This document shows, one piece after another, positions 12,101 through 24,734 of a stretch of DNA of 64,000 nt. How positions within the stretch are numbered: position 1 is the stretch's first letter; each line of letters starts with the position of its first letter. The DNA comes from Toxoplasma gondii ME49. Its lineage: Eukaryota; Apicomplexa; Conoidasida; Eucoccidiorida; Sarcocystidae. The DNA lies in the NCBI RefSeq assembly GCF_000006565.2, contig NC_031478.1:1223874-1287873 (forward strand). Reading direction: 5' to 3'. The notes under the pieces are model-generated. The model was not told the DNA's origin and made no database searches. It saw nothing but the letters and a program-made list of their open reading frames with translations. A program made the position numbers and the translations under genes.

Positions 12101-15100
12101 GCGTTGTTTCCACTGCGTTTGCTCGGACTGACTGCGTGCGTCCGCCGTCAACGTAAACGTCCTTTCCAGCGTCTAGCGACTTTGGAGGAGAAGCCGTTCA
12201 GCCGAAACCTACCTCAGGGAGAGGCGGGTCGCCGCGCTGCCAGCCGTACGCACATCGCGCAATGAAGTAAATGCACTCATGCGTCACAGGGTGATGTCGA
12301 ACGACGACGACGAGGTCGTCTGTCTTGCACTCCGCAGACAGCTGGTTGAACTCTTCCTGTCCGGCCTTCACATGCATCGCATTCAAGATTGGGCGAATCG
12401 TCAAAATGCCCGGCAAGCCATCGCCTGGAGAGACACGCACAGACCGCGCCACAGACAGGCGGTGCGAGAGAGGGAGAGGGACGCGCGAAGACGAGCCAAG
12501 GCGACAGAAGACTGGACGCAAGAAGTCCTTTGCGCGGAGGGGCGAAATACGCAGTCGAGGCAGCAGAAGAAGAGACACAGATGCCGACGGAGGCGAGGAA
12601 GTGAAACGGAGGAAGAAGGACGAGGTCGGAGAACGAGGAAGAGAAGACGAGGAAGGAAAGCATCCAATGACACCAAGAAGACGCCCGACATGCGCAAGCG
12701 GGCAATCAGGACATTCACAACTTCCAGTCTTGAAAGACGCTTCATGCCCAACCTCTGAGAAAGGTTCCCCGTTAAACCACAGGGAACGACAGTCCGCCAT
12801 TCCACGCCTTCCACCCTCCCTCTTCACCACGGCGAGGAGCCCACCAGGCTCATCGACTCGCGCGTTGATGCGTGAGAGAATCCCTGTCGCTCCAGTTTCT
12901 TGAATCTGCGTTTCTGCTCAGTCGCCCTCCCGCATGCCCGTCGCGCCTGCGTGCATCTCTCACCGGGTGTCCATCCGCCGGGAGCCCGGCTGTCTGTACA
13001 GAGAACGTTGTTCACATTTCCCCCGTCGTTTTCACAAGGCAACTCGTTGTTCACAGTCCAGTGTCCATCGACGACGAATTTGAAGTGGAGTTTCTCCGGC
13101 CGGTCTTCCTCGGGAGGCTGGCCGATCGCGTAGTGAACTCCCTTTTTCAGAGTAATTTCAACGCGTCCGCTGGCGTCGTCTCGCGTCCCCGCGACGTCGG
13201 CCTGCCACCCATCCCAGCTTCCTCGCACAATCACACGCTTTCCGCCGTGAGGCCAGGAGATCTTGATCTCGTTGGGGACGCGTTTCTCGCGTGCATGCGC
13301 AGCAGCAGCCTCCCGGTTCTCGGGGCGCTCTGTGTCGGAGCCAGTGTGTGCAGCCCGACGCTTCTCCGCGACCAGATTCAGTGGATTCACGAGAGGCACC
13401 TCGCGGTGGTAGTCTTCGTACAGGCGGTCTTCCGAGACGACAGAAAGGGTGCTCGGAACTGACTCGTCGTAGCCTCGCGTCGACCCCACAGCGCAGCCTG
13501 CACCTGCGAGGAGAACCGAGAGCGGCAGCGACGCTCCCGGTGTGAACTTCTGCGCGGGCGTTTCGTTGTCGTGTGTGCAGTCGTAGAAGAGCGCCGGACA
13601 GAGCACAGGACGGAGAGGAACTCCTCGACACTCGGTCCCCCGACAGTCAGTTCCGCGACAGTCAGTTCCCGACGAAGAAGGAGAGGACTTCGCCTTCCCT
13701 CGCTCGTCGACTTGATTCAACTCGACGGTGGAGTCGGCGTCGAAGGCGGCGTCTTCGCGCTTCGATTCGCCGCGTACACACGCAGCGTCTGCAGGGCGTT
13801 TCGAGGCTTGGCTGGAGAGGTTGCCGGACGCGTTCGGTGCTGCGCGCATCGGCGCTTCTCGCCGATCGATCGCGGCGACAGGCGACAGCTGGCCGAGGCC
13901 GCTCTGCATGCCGAATCTTTTCAAATGGTTCACCAGGTCGCCTGCGTCGTGCGTCTGCATTGCCTCGCGCACCAGTGCATTGATTCCTAGGCAACGCTCA
14001 AAGTGCAGATCCACTGCTTGACTCCCAGTAAAAAGCTCCGCGAAAATCCAGAAATCTGGACGAATGCGACGACACTCGCGAAGCATGTGCTGAGAGAAAA
14101 AAAAACAGACAGAAACAGAGAAACGCAGCTTCCGATATATGTCCCCATCTGTCTACTCATATCTGCATATCAGCCTGTGGAGATCTATGTCTATCTGTCG
14201 AGACCCGCAGCTATCCTTGTCCGAATATATCGACCAAAACCGGTACCTATCCCTCTCTTCGTATGCCCCGCTACTCCACTTGCAGGTCTCCACACATGCA
14301 GACAGACATCTGTAGTTGTCCATGTTGATCTACGTGAAGGCTGTTCAGAGATATAGAGAAATACTAATGGGCGGTGGATGGAAAGAAGAGAACAGAAGGA
14401 ATGGTTTACAGGGGAAACGGAAGACTGGGAGGAGCCAACGGGGAGTGAGTAACGGGGAGAAAGATTGGAAGACAATCGAGCTGCACTCAGAGGGGGAGTA
14501 GAAGATCAGAAGGTAAATAATGACGGGTGTAGTCAACAGGATGATGAGATGAGAGGAAAGCAGAGGAATGCAGCAAGAAGGGGAATGGAAAACAGAAGAG
14601 AGGCGAGCACCCGAGTCGCAAAAGCAACGATGGTGGAAGACACAAAGAGCTGCCGGAACCGCGCAAACGCTTCGACGAGAGAGTATGGCGAAGGCGAAAA
14701 AAGCTGGAGCGTGACTCTGTGGATCACGCATCCCCTGGACAAGAAAGCGAGAGATTTGCCGAGGTGGGCGTACCGCGAGTCCATGAGAAAGATGTGTGTG
14801 TGTCTCGTTTCCACCGATTTCGAATGAAAAAGAGTCGAGTTTTTTTGCAGAAGGAGAAGTCCACATTCTTTTCAGAACCCAATTTAAGATCCCTTTTTGT
14901 GCGAAACACGAGTCTTTTGAGAACGCGCGAAGATTACCACAGCGTCCTTTGCAGTGGAGAAACTGAGCGCGAGAGTCGACGCGTTTATCCATGCATGGCA
15001 GGCGTAGTGACACCTTGCGCATATGTCACAGGTCAGGGTCCAAGGTTAGCACACTATTCACAACACTGCGAAATGTTCAACGGATTCTGATTTCACAAAA

Positions 15101-18100
15101 ACTCGCTTCCGTATCAGTCAAGACTAAGCCGCCGCTCTCTTGTTTCGAGCGAAAGACGACGCACATGCAAACGCGTCTTTTTTCCTCTCCTACCTGAGCA
15201 ACGTGGATGGGCGTGGAGTGACAGTTGTCAAGGCGAACGCCGTGAAAGACTTTCGCCGCGATCCGGCAATACTCGGTCATGTGACGCCAGAGAAAAGGCG
15301 AATCTTCAGGTTTATCACCGTACCTGAACACCAACGCTCCACCACGCTCGTCCTTCGCTCAAAACGCCCTCAGCAGAAGACACAGAAACGGCAACGTTAT
15401 CCTCGCCCATACGCATACAGAGACCTCCACAGAGAGACGCACATACAGAAGCGCGCGAACGCGTCCCCGCCACCCTCATGCAGCTGTCTTGCTGATATGC
15501 TTGCGGATATGCCCTGTGGGCTCTAACGAGAATGTACAGACTGCACTGTGTCAACTGTCAGGCCTTCCAGTGGAGCTATAGTGCTGTAGAGACTATGAGA
15601 AAAGCATATGGCCCTGTCGACGGTTCCGAGATCGTTTTTTAGACTCCTTCTCCGTCACTTGTTACATGCGGCGTCGGAGTCTGTGCGGTGTTCGTCGGTG
15701 TTACACTTCCCGCTCTTTCCCTTGATTTTCAGTTCTTCTCCACGAGTCGTCAGCGAGGTGGAAGATGGAAACCGGCCTTTCCATCACAGCGTCGGAGGTC
15801 GAGCCTGAATCTTCCACGGATTGCCAGCGCTTCCTCACAGAGCCGCATTCAGCTGCGCCTCTGTCCATCGACGGAGCTTCTTTCTTCGGACGCAGAGTCA
15901 CGCTGTTACGAGACTCGCCCCGCTGGTGACAAGGTCCTCCTCGGTAGGCGTTCGCCTTTTCTTTCTTCGTCTTCCGTTCTCCCGCCCATTCAGTGCCGCG
16001 TCTTCGCTCCCCATCGGCCGCCTGTCCCCTCGCCTCTCCCTGCTTCTGCCTTCCCCCCTCTTTTTCTCACCTGAGTTTTACGCAGTCAGACCAGACGACC
16101 AGCTCTCTCCGCAGATAGACCAGTGCGCCGGCAGCAGCAAAGTCCTCAGTGGCTTTCCAGCCCATCACCCAGCCGTTGTTTGCGAGCACTGTGCGGTCGG
16201 TCACTTCGTGTTCGTCTTCGTTCAACGGTGTGAAGTATCGCGGCGCGAGCGCTTCCCAGTGCTTCTCGCCAAGCGCGCCGCGCTTGCACTGAAGGCGCTC
16301 CCAGCGCGCGTTGCCCTCGATCGCTTGTCTCACAAATCGCGCAGACTCTTCTGCTTTCTCTGCAAGTCGACCGTTTACGTTGTTCAGCACCTGTCTCAGA
16401 CGGCCCTCTTCAGACGGCGCGAACAGCCGGCGAGTCACGGATCCTGAGATCACAATGGTCGCGCCGCGCTTCACACCGACTTGCTTCAGCGCCTACACGA
16501 AGACGACAAACGCAGCGCAGAGCCACGGTGGACGCACGACGGAGTTCGAAACGAAGAGAGACGCGGGAGCCCCGCAAGGAGAAAGGAACTCAGAGAGGAA
16601 ACAGGAAAACGCAACCCTTGCAGACGAAAAAGGGAGAAAACAGCAGAAGGAATGTCGCCGACACCGTCGGCGAAGACAAAGAGACGGCCGAACGCATAAG
16701 GAAGAAAGACGGACAGAAATAACACACGAGGCAGAAGATTCAACAATTCGTTTCTCGAGTCTCTCTCGTCTTGAAATAAGAAATGTCACTGGGCGCCGCA
16801 CCGATTCTCCCACCGACGCAGCAACGCAGGCAGAACAGCTCAGTCCATCTCAGTTGCGTTCTAGGCGTCACCCCTGTAGATGCCCATTACCACCCTCAAC
16901 CAAGCAACCTTTCGCTTTCAAACGCACTGCCCTCCTCGCCGTAGGGACTCTCCCAGAGTGCCAAACGCCGTCTGTGACTTGTGCAGTGGACCGGGACAAG
17001 ACATCGAACCTGAAAAGATATATCTGTCTTGATGGTGGTACGCTGGAATCTAAAGGGAGTCGAGAGGCGTTTTGCGCGAACCGATTTCCTCGTCCGGTTG
17101 CGCAGACCACAGGCGAACGGTGGAGCGAGTTATGGCAGATCTCTCAACGCAGACGCGTTGTCTCCAGATCCTCTTTCTTGCAGAATCTGCAATCTCTTCG
17201 GTCCTCTGCTGGCCTCGCTTCCCACCGACGTCCAAATACTTTTATGCATCAACGCGTGGTCCTCAATATTCACATAAATAGACTTTCAAATGCATTTATA
17301 CACATGTATATACATACATATGTAAATATATATTTATATATGTATCTAATTGTAAGTACACATGTCTGTGTACATCTCAATGCATCTACAGAAAAACGTA
17401 TGTATGTAAATATATATATATATATATATATATATACATGACTGCAAGAACGTATGTGTGTGTATGTATGTGTATACTCAATGCGTATAAGAAACATATG
17501 CATCCTTGGGTCGGCGTGTATAAGTGTATTTCTCGGAAGCGGCAGCTTCACATGTGTCTTTGTTTTGAAGTACCTCGTTGAACAGGCGGTCTTGGAGTTC
17601 GCCGTCGGCGAGCTTCAGCGGGTTTTCTTCGGCGTTTTCTGCGCAGGCGTCCTTCCACGTCTTCACTGTGTCGTCGACGTGGAGGAGAAACCACTCAGAC
17701 ATGCGGAACGGTTTCAGGAGCTCTTCGTCGAAGGCGCGCATCACATTTTGCAGCTGGCCTTCGTCGTTGATCTCCTTCGTCGCTCCGTACTTCTCAGCGA
17801 ACTCGCCTCGCACGATCCTCCGGCTGAACTCCTGGAGCTTCCAGTCGAGTTCGTACGCCCCGCGGAGCCACGGCGAGTTCGCTGGGCTGTATCTGCACAC
17901 CGCCGAGAGACCGAAGACACCGAGAGGCGCGCCTCGGAAACGGATACTGAGACTTCTCGGAGGCGCTGCACATGCCGATCTCAGTGGACGCGAAGCGACC
18001 CGTGAACGCAGATGAAAAGGAAAGAAAACGCTACTCGTGCATTGTTTCTGCACACAATCGTCTCTAAAGCAAACGCAAGTTCAGTGCCTCTCTCAGGTGC

Positions 18101-21100
18101 GACAGACCTCCACGTCCGCTCTTCGGCTTCGCGTACTTTCAATGAAGACGCACAGCAGAACTATTCACTGGGAGAGATATGTACATCCTTGGATACTGTG
18201 AAAGATGCCTATATCCACACATATATATAATATTCATGAAAGTATATATCCTTATATCTTTATAAATAAACATATATATATACATATACATGACGTTCGT
18301 TTTAACTTCTCTCTCTACAACTAAATATATATATATATATATATATATATTTAAATGTTTGCAACTGTGAACATCCAAAGTATGTAAAGGATGAAAATGG
18401 AAAACGCACGATACACCCTGAACGTACCCACTGTCGGGATGGTCCTGGAGCCACGGACTGTTGCTGGCTGTGTGATTGAGGACGAGGTCGATGGTGCTAA
18501 GGAGTCCGAGGTCGGTCTCCATCATGCGAATAATTGCCTGCAGCTCTTCCAAGCCAACAATGTCGCTGCTCGCAGCTCTCCTCAGCGCCATCACAGCGCC
18601 TGGCGCCGCTTGACCCGCGCCAGAACTGTCTCCTTCCAGTCCCCTCTCTCCCGTCAGCGACTTGTCCTCGAGAAAGAAGTCGCTGATGTGCAACTGGTCC
18701 GCAATGCTGAAGGCGCAGAAGGAAGGACAGAACTCAGCCAGCGAGAAACGTGAGGCTGCATGGTTGCAGGCAAAGCAAGGTCCGGAACTCTCCGCATCTG
18801 TGCAGAACGCAAGAGGGCGGCGACTGGACGCACAGACACCCGAAGGAGAGGAAACGCGAAACAAGCCAAGACAGAAGGACAGAGCCATGCAGGTGAACTC
18901 AGCGGTACGTCGAGCTGAAACTGCGCGAAATACTCACAAAGCGCCACAGACAGAGACGCGGAAAGACTTCAGGGAAAGAGAGACGCACAGACGCCTCGCA
19001 GTGTTCAAGCAACTCGAACTCATCTCCATGGCTGCAGCGCGCACAGCAGGTACAACAGCAGATCTCGGCTCACAGGCCAGGCGTGTAAAACATATACATA
19101 CATGTAAGCATAGACATAAATATAAATATAAATAAATAAAAAAAATATGAATATGAATAAAAATAAATATAAATAAGTATATTTATATTATAAGAGTATA
19201 TAGAGATGTATATATAAATATATATATGGTACGGGTACAGGTGATTTTCAGATTTGAATGGCTTCACGATTTCTAAAGACACCCAACTCACCTGTAGCAA
19301 GAACCGGACTCGCCGAGAGCCTGCAGAGGTGTGAAGTGAATGACGTTGTAGCCCAACTCTGCAGTCTGCGTAAACATGCGCTTCCATCTGAAACACGGAG
19401 ACACAGGATGTCTTCCTGTCTCAATCCACTTTGAAGACGCACTCTTCGTTCCGCCATTTTCTGCCTCTCATCTCTCCGGAAAAACATACATGTAATTCCA
19501 TATCCTTCCTTCTATCGACGTATCTGTGTATCTACATCTATTTACGTCTGTCTGTATCCACCTTACTGTATTTGGCTATCTAAATCTACTTTTCTCTACC
19601 TCTCCAGATCCAATATATATATATATATATATATGTATACGGATTTATGAATAGATGTGTATCTGTAAATCTGTGCCAGCGACTTCACTGGCCTTGTATA
19701 CAGATACATCCTGGCCTCTGTGTCTAGCAGTGCCAGTTTCTCTCTATGCCTTATGTCCCTTTCTCTCCCCCCGGTTCGTTCTCACTCTTCGTCTCTCTTG
19801 TTCTGCCTCACCCATTTGTCCGTTCCTCTTTATGCCCGTCTGTCTCTCTCTCTGCCCAGATATATCTTTCTCGTCGCTCTCGCCCGTCGCTCTCTTTCTT
19901 CATCTCTCGTCCTCTTGCTGTCTTCCTCTCTCTCGCTCTCTCCTCCCTCTCCACATCTGCGTTTCTTCTTCGTTCTCTTTCTTCATCTCTCGTCCTCTTG
20001 CTGTCTTCCTCTCTCTCGCTCTCTCCTCCCTCTCCACATCTGCTTTTCTTCTTCGTTTTCTCTCTTCGCTCTCTGCGTACCCGCTGAACGGTCCCAGACA
20101 CCTGGAGAGGACAGTCTGCAGGGAAATGCTTTCTTGTTTGAGAGCGACGCCGTTGATGCTAAGCGAAGGCTCGACGATGATGACCGAGGCAGGCGACCTC
20201 GAGGCAGAAGCTTCGGCGTCCTTTTCTCCAATTACTCTGTCCTCGTTGTTCGCCGCTGCTCCCGACTGAGAAGCGACCACGGGGCCGTACTCCAGCTGAA
20301 TGCGGTAAGGACCTGAACAAAGACGCAAAAATAGTCCCTCAGTACGCACAACAATAGTCGCACGCATCTACATCTCGATGCCTATATCCATCTTTATATA
20401 TATATATATATATATATATAGGGAGAGATAGAGATGGACATCTGTTTACATTTGTATCTATAGCTATATCTATATATCTATCTATCTATATAGATAGATA
20501 GAGAGAGAAAGATAGGTGAATCTGCGGGTGTATGTTACGTGTATACAAACATATGCATGTGTGAGGGCGGCGCTTTAGAGAGGCGTCGCAGGGTCTTGGG
20601 AGCCTCCGGATACTCCGAAGAGACGCGTTGTGTTCCTTCTATTCCTCCGTCGCGTTCGCAAGGCTCTGTTGTTGGCGGGATCTGTGACTCTCGGGGAGAC
20701 AGAGCCAGACACGCACCGGCGAGAGCGGCCTTGAATGTGAAGACGAGATGACCAAAGTCTGCAGTGCGCTTCGGCAGCTTGTCCTCCTCTCCCAACGGCG
20801 TCTCCACAACGCATGCAACGACCGGGCGACGCTGCGAGCCGTTCAACACCACCAAATCGACCGTCACGCCTGAGACACAGAGAAGGCGAGAACAGCACAC
20901 CTGTGAGGAAAACGATGGCAACTTGGAGCCGGACTGAAAGCACAAGAGTTGAAAAAGACGACAGCCAGACCACAAAGCACAGTCGGACAGAAGAAGACAT
21001 ATGATGCGACGCAGAGCGAGGATGAAGAGACAGACGAGCACAGTGAAGTGAGAGAGAAAGGCAAAGTGAGGGAAATGAAAGAACGCTTCAGGGAGAAGAG

Positions 21101-21296
21101 ACACACCACTTAGTTCGCAAGTGTATTGAGACGCACCTTTGGAGACACGGAAATTTCCAGCGTTCTTGTTGGGGGCTTCGAGTTCTCCTGCGGAGTCGAA
21201 ATAAGAGATGAACTTCTCGACAGTCTCCCCGAAGAACTCCGTCGCAGCCTGCCCAGGCGGAGGCAGACGCCTCGGATTCAACGCCTTGACTGACAT
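4745..21296 (-). CDS. Glycogen/amylopectin debranching enzyme with internal CBM48 module
   Basis: Bifunctional debranching enzyme: a GH13-type 4-alpha-glucanotransferase moves short glucan stubs and a GH133 amylo-1,6-glucosidase frees the last glucose, here presumably on cytosolic amylopectin granules. Nineteen exons: 21137-21296, 20717-20869, 20081-20312, 19292-19387, 18428-18706, 17574-17892, 16071-16492, 15194-15323, 12964-14089, 12213-12424, 10535-11697, 9979-10111, 9376-9531, 8563-8727, 7718-7856, 7091-7323, 6213-6377, 5565-5788, 4745-4886. They sum to 5,649 nt (1,882 aa plus TGA) and every phase closes. Visible catalytic residues by homology: Asp586 ([10 protein letters not shown]), Glu615 (IFAELFTGS), Asp771 (DCTHDNETP), Asp1418 ([11 protein letters not shown]) and Glu1764 (HQGPEWVWP). 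The C-terminus, ending [10 protein letters not shown] and onward, matches animal AGL. It is longer than human AGL (about 1,530 aa) because of inserts near residues 660-755, a CBM48 at about 870-962, and others. The start is the only Met ahead of conserved sequence. Introns carry TA repeats and minisatellites. Confidence 0.95.
4970..5090. repeat. TA/TG microsatellite in last intron of debranching enzyme
   Basis: An AT-dinucleotide tract with CATG and TACA interruptions lies in the intron between exons 18 and 19 (4887-5564). Confidence 0.85.
5317..5442. repeat. 42-bp minisatellite, three copies, in last intron of debranching enzyme
   Basis: Units start with CAG(T)CG at 5317, 5359 and 5401, each 42 bp long (unit contains GGTGCAAGAACTACAGAG). 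The middle copy has CGTGG instead of CGCGG. Apart from that they are essentially identical, so the expansion is recent. Confidence 0.95.
6059..6136. repeat. TA microsatellite in intron 17 of debranching enzyme
   Basis: Runs of TA separated by GATA and CATA, within intron 5789-6212. Confidence 0.9.
12995..13273 (-). other. CBM48 / AMPK-beta-type glycogen-binding module within the debranching enzyme
   Basis: Within exon 9, residues about 870-962 match the AMPK-beta/CBM48 carbohydrate-binding fold. The core is [13 protein letters not shown], then a strand pair, then [17 protein letters not shown] and GGNVNNVL, parallel to the mammalian GSFNNW, YKFFVDGQW and GTVNNI motifs. Ligand-contacting residues corresponding to AMPK-beta1 Trp100, Lys126, Trp133 and Asn150 are kept. 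The Leu146 position is Gly and the Thr148 position is Asn. The module lies between conserved SVVSEDRLY and [12 protein letters not shown], which are nearly adjacent in animal debranching enzymes. The exon ends about 30 bp downstream. Confidence 0.85.
13625..13672 (-). repeat. In-frame 15-bp tandem repeat coding T(D/E)CRG x3
   Basis: Three consecutive 15-bp units encode [10 protein letters not shown] and TECRG, at about residues 739-753 of the debranching enzyme. They sit in a hydrophilic insert between the conserved Glu615 and Asp771 regions. This looks like a recent in-frame expansion in a surface loop. Confidence 0.85.
17285..17440. repeat. AT-rich repeat tract in intron 6 of debranching enzyme
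   Basis: Degenerate TATA/TGTA repeats with one pure TA run near 17410-17436, inside intron 16493-17573. Confidence 0.85.
18225..18355. repeat. AT-rich microsatellite in intron 5 of debranching enzyme
   Basis: Mixed TA/TATG repeats with a pure TA run at about 18325-18351, inside intron 17893-18427. Confidence 0.85.
19085..19235. repeat. AT-rich (AAATAAATAT) tract in intron 4 of debranching enzyme
   Basis: Repeating TATAAATA and AATAAA words lie in the intron between exon 4 (ends 19292) and exon 5 (starts 18706). Confidence 0.8.
19891..20056. repeat. 83-bp tandem duplication in intron 3 of debranching enzyme
   Basis: The segment beginning TCTCTTTCTTCATCTCTCGT occurs at 19891 and again at 19974. 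The two 83-bp copies are nearly identical. The sequence is pyrimidine-rich on the plus strand and lies next to the exon 3 donor at 20081. Confidence 0.9.
20397..20512. repeat. TA / GATA microsatellite in intron 2 of debranching enzyme
   Basis: A TA run is followed by GATA and TATC repeats, inside intron 20313-20716. Confidence 0.85.
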
Positions 21297-24200
21297 GTTT
21301 CAAGCGTTCGAGAAGTAGAAAAGAGATGAAAGTCGAAGCGACACAGCAACAGCTGCGCGGTCTCCGGAAGGGGGGAGACGCAGACGGAGCAGCGAGACAG
21401 AATCTGGCTCCAGACGCTCCTGGCAAGCGACAATCCGCAGAGAGAGGGGAGACAGGAGACAGAGGAGAGGCCCGGGAGAGAGAGGAGAGAAGAGGCGAGG
21501 AAAGACAGCACGATTGTCAACGAGAACCGGGGGTGGCGTCTGGACGCGACTGGAGGCAAGCGAAGGAAGAAACCGAGGTATCAAGTCGGAGGAGCAGAAA
21601 AAAAATTACTGAACAGGAAGGTCGATGAAGAGAGTAGGGAAATGAAACGATAACTCTTCCAGCGACACAGTTTGAGTGACTGAAGAGAAAGCACAGCGAG
21701 GAAGCGAGGTCAACTCCAGTTCGTTTCACGGTAGCCGTTTCGTGCACTGTCTCGTGTGAAAGAGTCCTTTTCAGTAGCTTGGGACTCCGCAGCTCTCCCG
21801 AGAGAAAAAAACAGAAGGCGCGAGGGTGCATGCAGACATGGAAACGTGGATCTTTCGGTGTTCAAACGGAGGGATCGCTTCAAATGTGGACCTCTTTTGA
21901 AAGCATGTCTACAGGTGAATCTAGATGCATCTATCTATGCAGTCCTGTGGCGTCTCCGGAGTTTCCAAGGTTCGATGCGCAGCTGAAGAAAGCGTCTTTT
22001 TTCTCCAGTCGTCGATCAAAAGAACAGAGGGAAGGTATACGCAAGGCAAGTGTCGCGAGAGCAAAGCGCCCTTCTCGCTGTGTAGAGAAAGAGGGAGGCA
22101 AACGCGTCGCTTCTCTTCCTGGGGAGAGAGAGAGAGACAAAAGAAGAGCCTGGAAACGGGTGCAGCTCTAAAATAATCGGAAGCACGCCGCGTCTCCTCA
22201 ACTTCTTCGCGTTTCTGTGCGGAACAGACAGTCGCTGCCGTCTCCACCACTCTCGCTTCGAGTCGGAGTCGCCGTCAGCTGGGAGGCCCCGGTCGCCGTC
22301 GCCTCTCCAGGAAAGCAGAAGTTTGACCGCACTTTGTGTCACTGAGAGGCGTCCACAAGTCGCGGGGCAGTTGCGCGTCGATCGAGGAGAAAGCACTCGG
22401 TTGAAAATTGAGGTTAAATGAAGTCCGGGAAAGAGTGCCCTGTGGCTGCAGCCTTTGAGTTCGAAGCACAGGAAGCCGCGTGTGTCGCGACAGCTGAGAA
22501 AACTGTGTGGTGCCGACAGAAAGGGTGGAATGGCAGACGGACAGACGCACAGTTGACCCGTTTTTTTCTTCCGCTTTTTGGAGACGGCAAGTGACGCGGA
22601 CTTTCGAAGTCGTGAACGCACACCGTTTCCTCGGCGCGAGAGGCGAGCCGCAGAGTCCCGCTAGCCTGGTGAAGGGCGCTTTTCCGGAGCGTTTCTTGCG
22701 GAGAAGCCGGCAAGCACTTGCTCGCGAGTGGATCGGTGTGCATCCAGACTTGCAGAAGTCTCGGAGAAATCGCTGGAGCCGACAGAGTGCCGTCTGGGAA
22801 GTGTGAAGGCGCACGACCCGCACAGCTGCCAGGCCGCACACAACCATGAGACAAGGAGTGTGGCCAGCTGCAAAAACGGCGGGAGAGCCGCGAACTCTCG
22901 CCGGATTCGAGTTTCGACGAGGTCAGAAGACGAACGGAAGAAGAACTCTTCAAAAAATAAAGAGGTTCACCGCAAACAAGCGAGAAAACGCTCTTCTCCT
23001 ACATCAGGGGCGGGCTAGCGACGAACCGCAAGCGGCGCCCGAGGTGGATGTACACTCGAGAAATCGCGTTTCTGCAAATCCGTGCGTTCTGATGAAAGAA
23101 AAAGGAGCAAATGCGTTTTCGACAGTTCTGCTGGCAGGAACAAACGGCGGCAACGCGCGAGCGGACCCTTTCCACCAGGGCCAGAGTCAAAAAGTGTGCA
23201 TTTGCTCTGCGAGAGAGTCCGGCCGACTTCGCGAGTCGCACTCGCTTGCGGAGGCCTCTTGAGAGAGGGAGGTCGAGGAAAACACAGTTTCTGCAAGGTG
23301 AAAAGCCGCTGACGACGACCTATAAAATGAAAGTCCAGACAAAGAGAGACGCGAAGCCTTGCTTTCCTTTGGATTCTAGTTCGTTTCTCCATGACGAGAA
23401 ACCCCCCTCTCTGGAACTTTGTCGCCGCATCAAGATCGGCGGGTCCCCTGTGCACATGTCCGCACCCCCACGGTCACGGATATGCCCATGTGCCTGTTCA
23501 CAAGTACATAAATATTTGCATAAAAGTATAAACGTCGTTGTAGGGACATGCATTGATATTTGTACGTGGACGTCCTTGCACAGCTATACAGAGACGCACA
23601 GAGAGATAGAAATGGACTTGCGTAGGAGGTATGAATCGATATACGTAAAACTGTATTTGCATAGCTCTACATACACGCGTGTTTCTGTGTGTCCCTGCGT
23701 TTCAAATCTGCATGTAAGCTCAGAGGTTTTGAGAGACAGTCTATTTCGCTCGGTGAGGGGAAGCTCTGGCGACACAGAACATTGGTGGTCTCTGTACAAA
23801 GAATTGAGGGAGGTGTAGAGGGATAAGTAGAGAGCAGGATTTGTTCCATATCGGTACTGTCGTGTGTCAAAGTACCATCTGCAAACGGTCCCTCTCCCTC
23901 CAGAAACGACAACGCACGAATGACGGCTTGTAGACGCTGAACGAGGAATTCGTTTCCCCGAGTCTTCAACGCGCGTTCCGTCACGTGACAGCAAAAATTC
24001 GCGTGCTCAACAACGGCGAAGAATAGACGACTCCGATCGATGAAACTTCCTCACAGGAATCCCCTCAGCAGGGAACACCCGAGGCACTGAGGTGTACGCA
24101 AAAACAAGTGCTTCTCAACACTCTTCGCGCCCCTCCAAGGCTCTCTCTTCATATCGCGTCCCTGCGCTAATAAGTTCCTGCGGGAGAATACGTAGGCCGA

Positions 24201-24697
24201 TCTGTCTGTAGCAACGCAAATGACTCGATGGGGACCTATAGATACTTCGTAATATACACTCTAGCACCGAAGCCGAGGCTGCATGAGTCGTCATGCTGAC
24301 GATTTCAGCCACAGTCGCGTCACCGTAGGCATGGCCGTGGCGACCAGAGACACACAGACGAGCATGCATTTAGACACCGATTGGTTTCCATCATTTCGAA
24401 ACTGCATTCATGTCCACATGCTTCCACGTACTTACAGATGTACATACGCGCATGCACACATCGGGCACTAGGGGAACTGTGCGGACGTGGCGGGACCTGA
24501 CAGCTCGTATCCCGGCGGCGAGCACCGCGCCTCCCAACTGTCTCGCTGACAATACGACAAGCGTCAAAGCCTCTTTTGCACTTTTTCGAGTGACATGGTA
24601 ACAAATCTCTGTACGCTTGTGTAGTGGCACCCTTTCTACATATATAAATATATTCATGTAAATATATTCACTTTTATGTATTTGTCCATATTACATA

Positions 24698-24734
<37 letters not shown>

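Noticed and set aside
12401..12814. Extra debranching-enzyme exon between 12425 and 12963
   Set aside because: Exon 9 (ending ACACCCG at 12964) and exon 10 (starting GCGATGG at 12424) join in perfect phase as TPGDGLPG, matching the conserved continuation, so the interval is intron.
22275..22953. Minus-strand ORFs of 180-190 aa upstream of the debranching enzyme
   Set aside because: Several overlapping frames are open simultaneously because of GC-rich composition. None has a motif, signal peptide or consistent splice partner.
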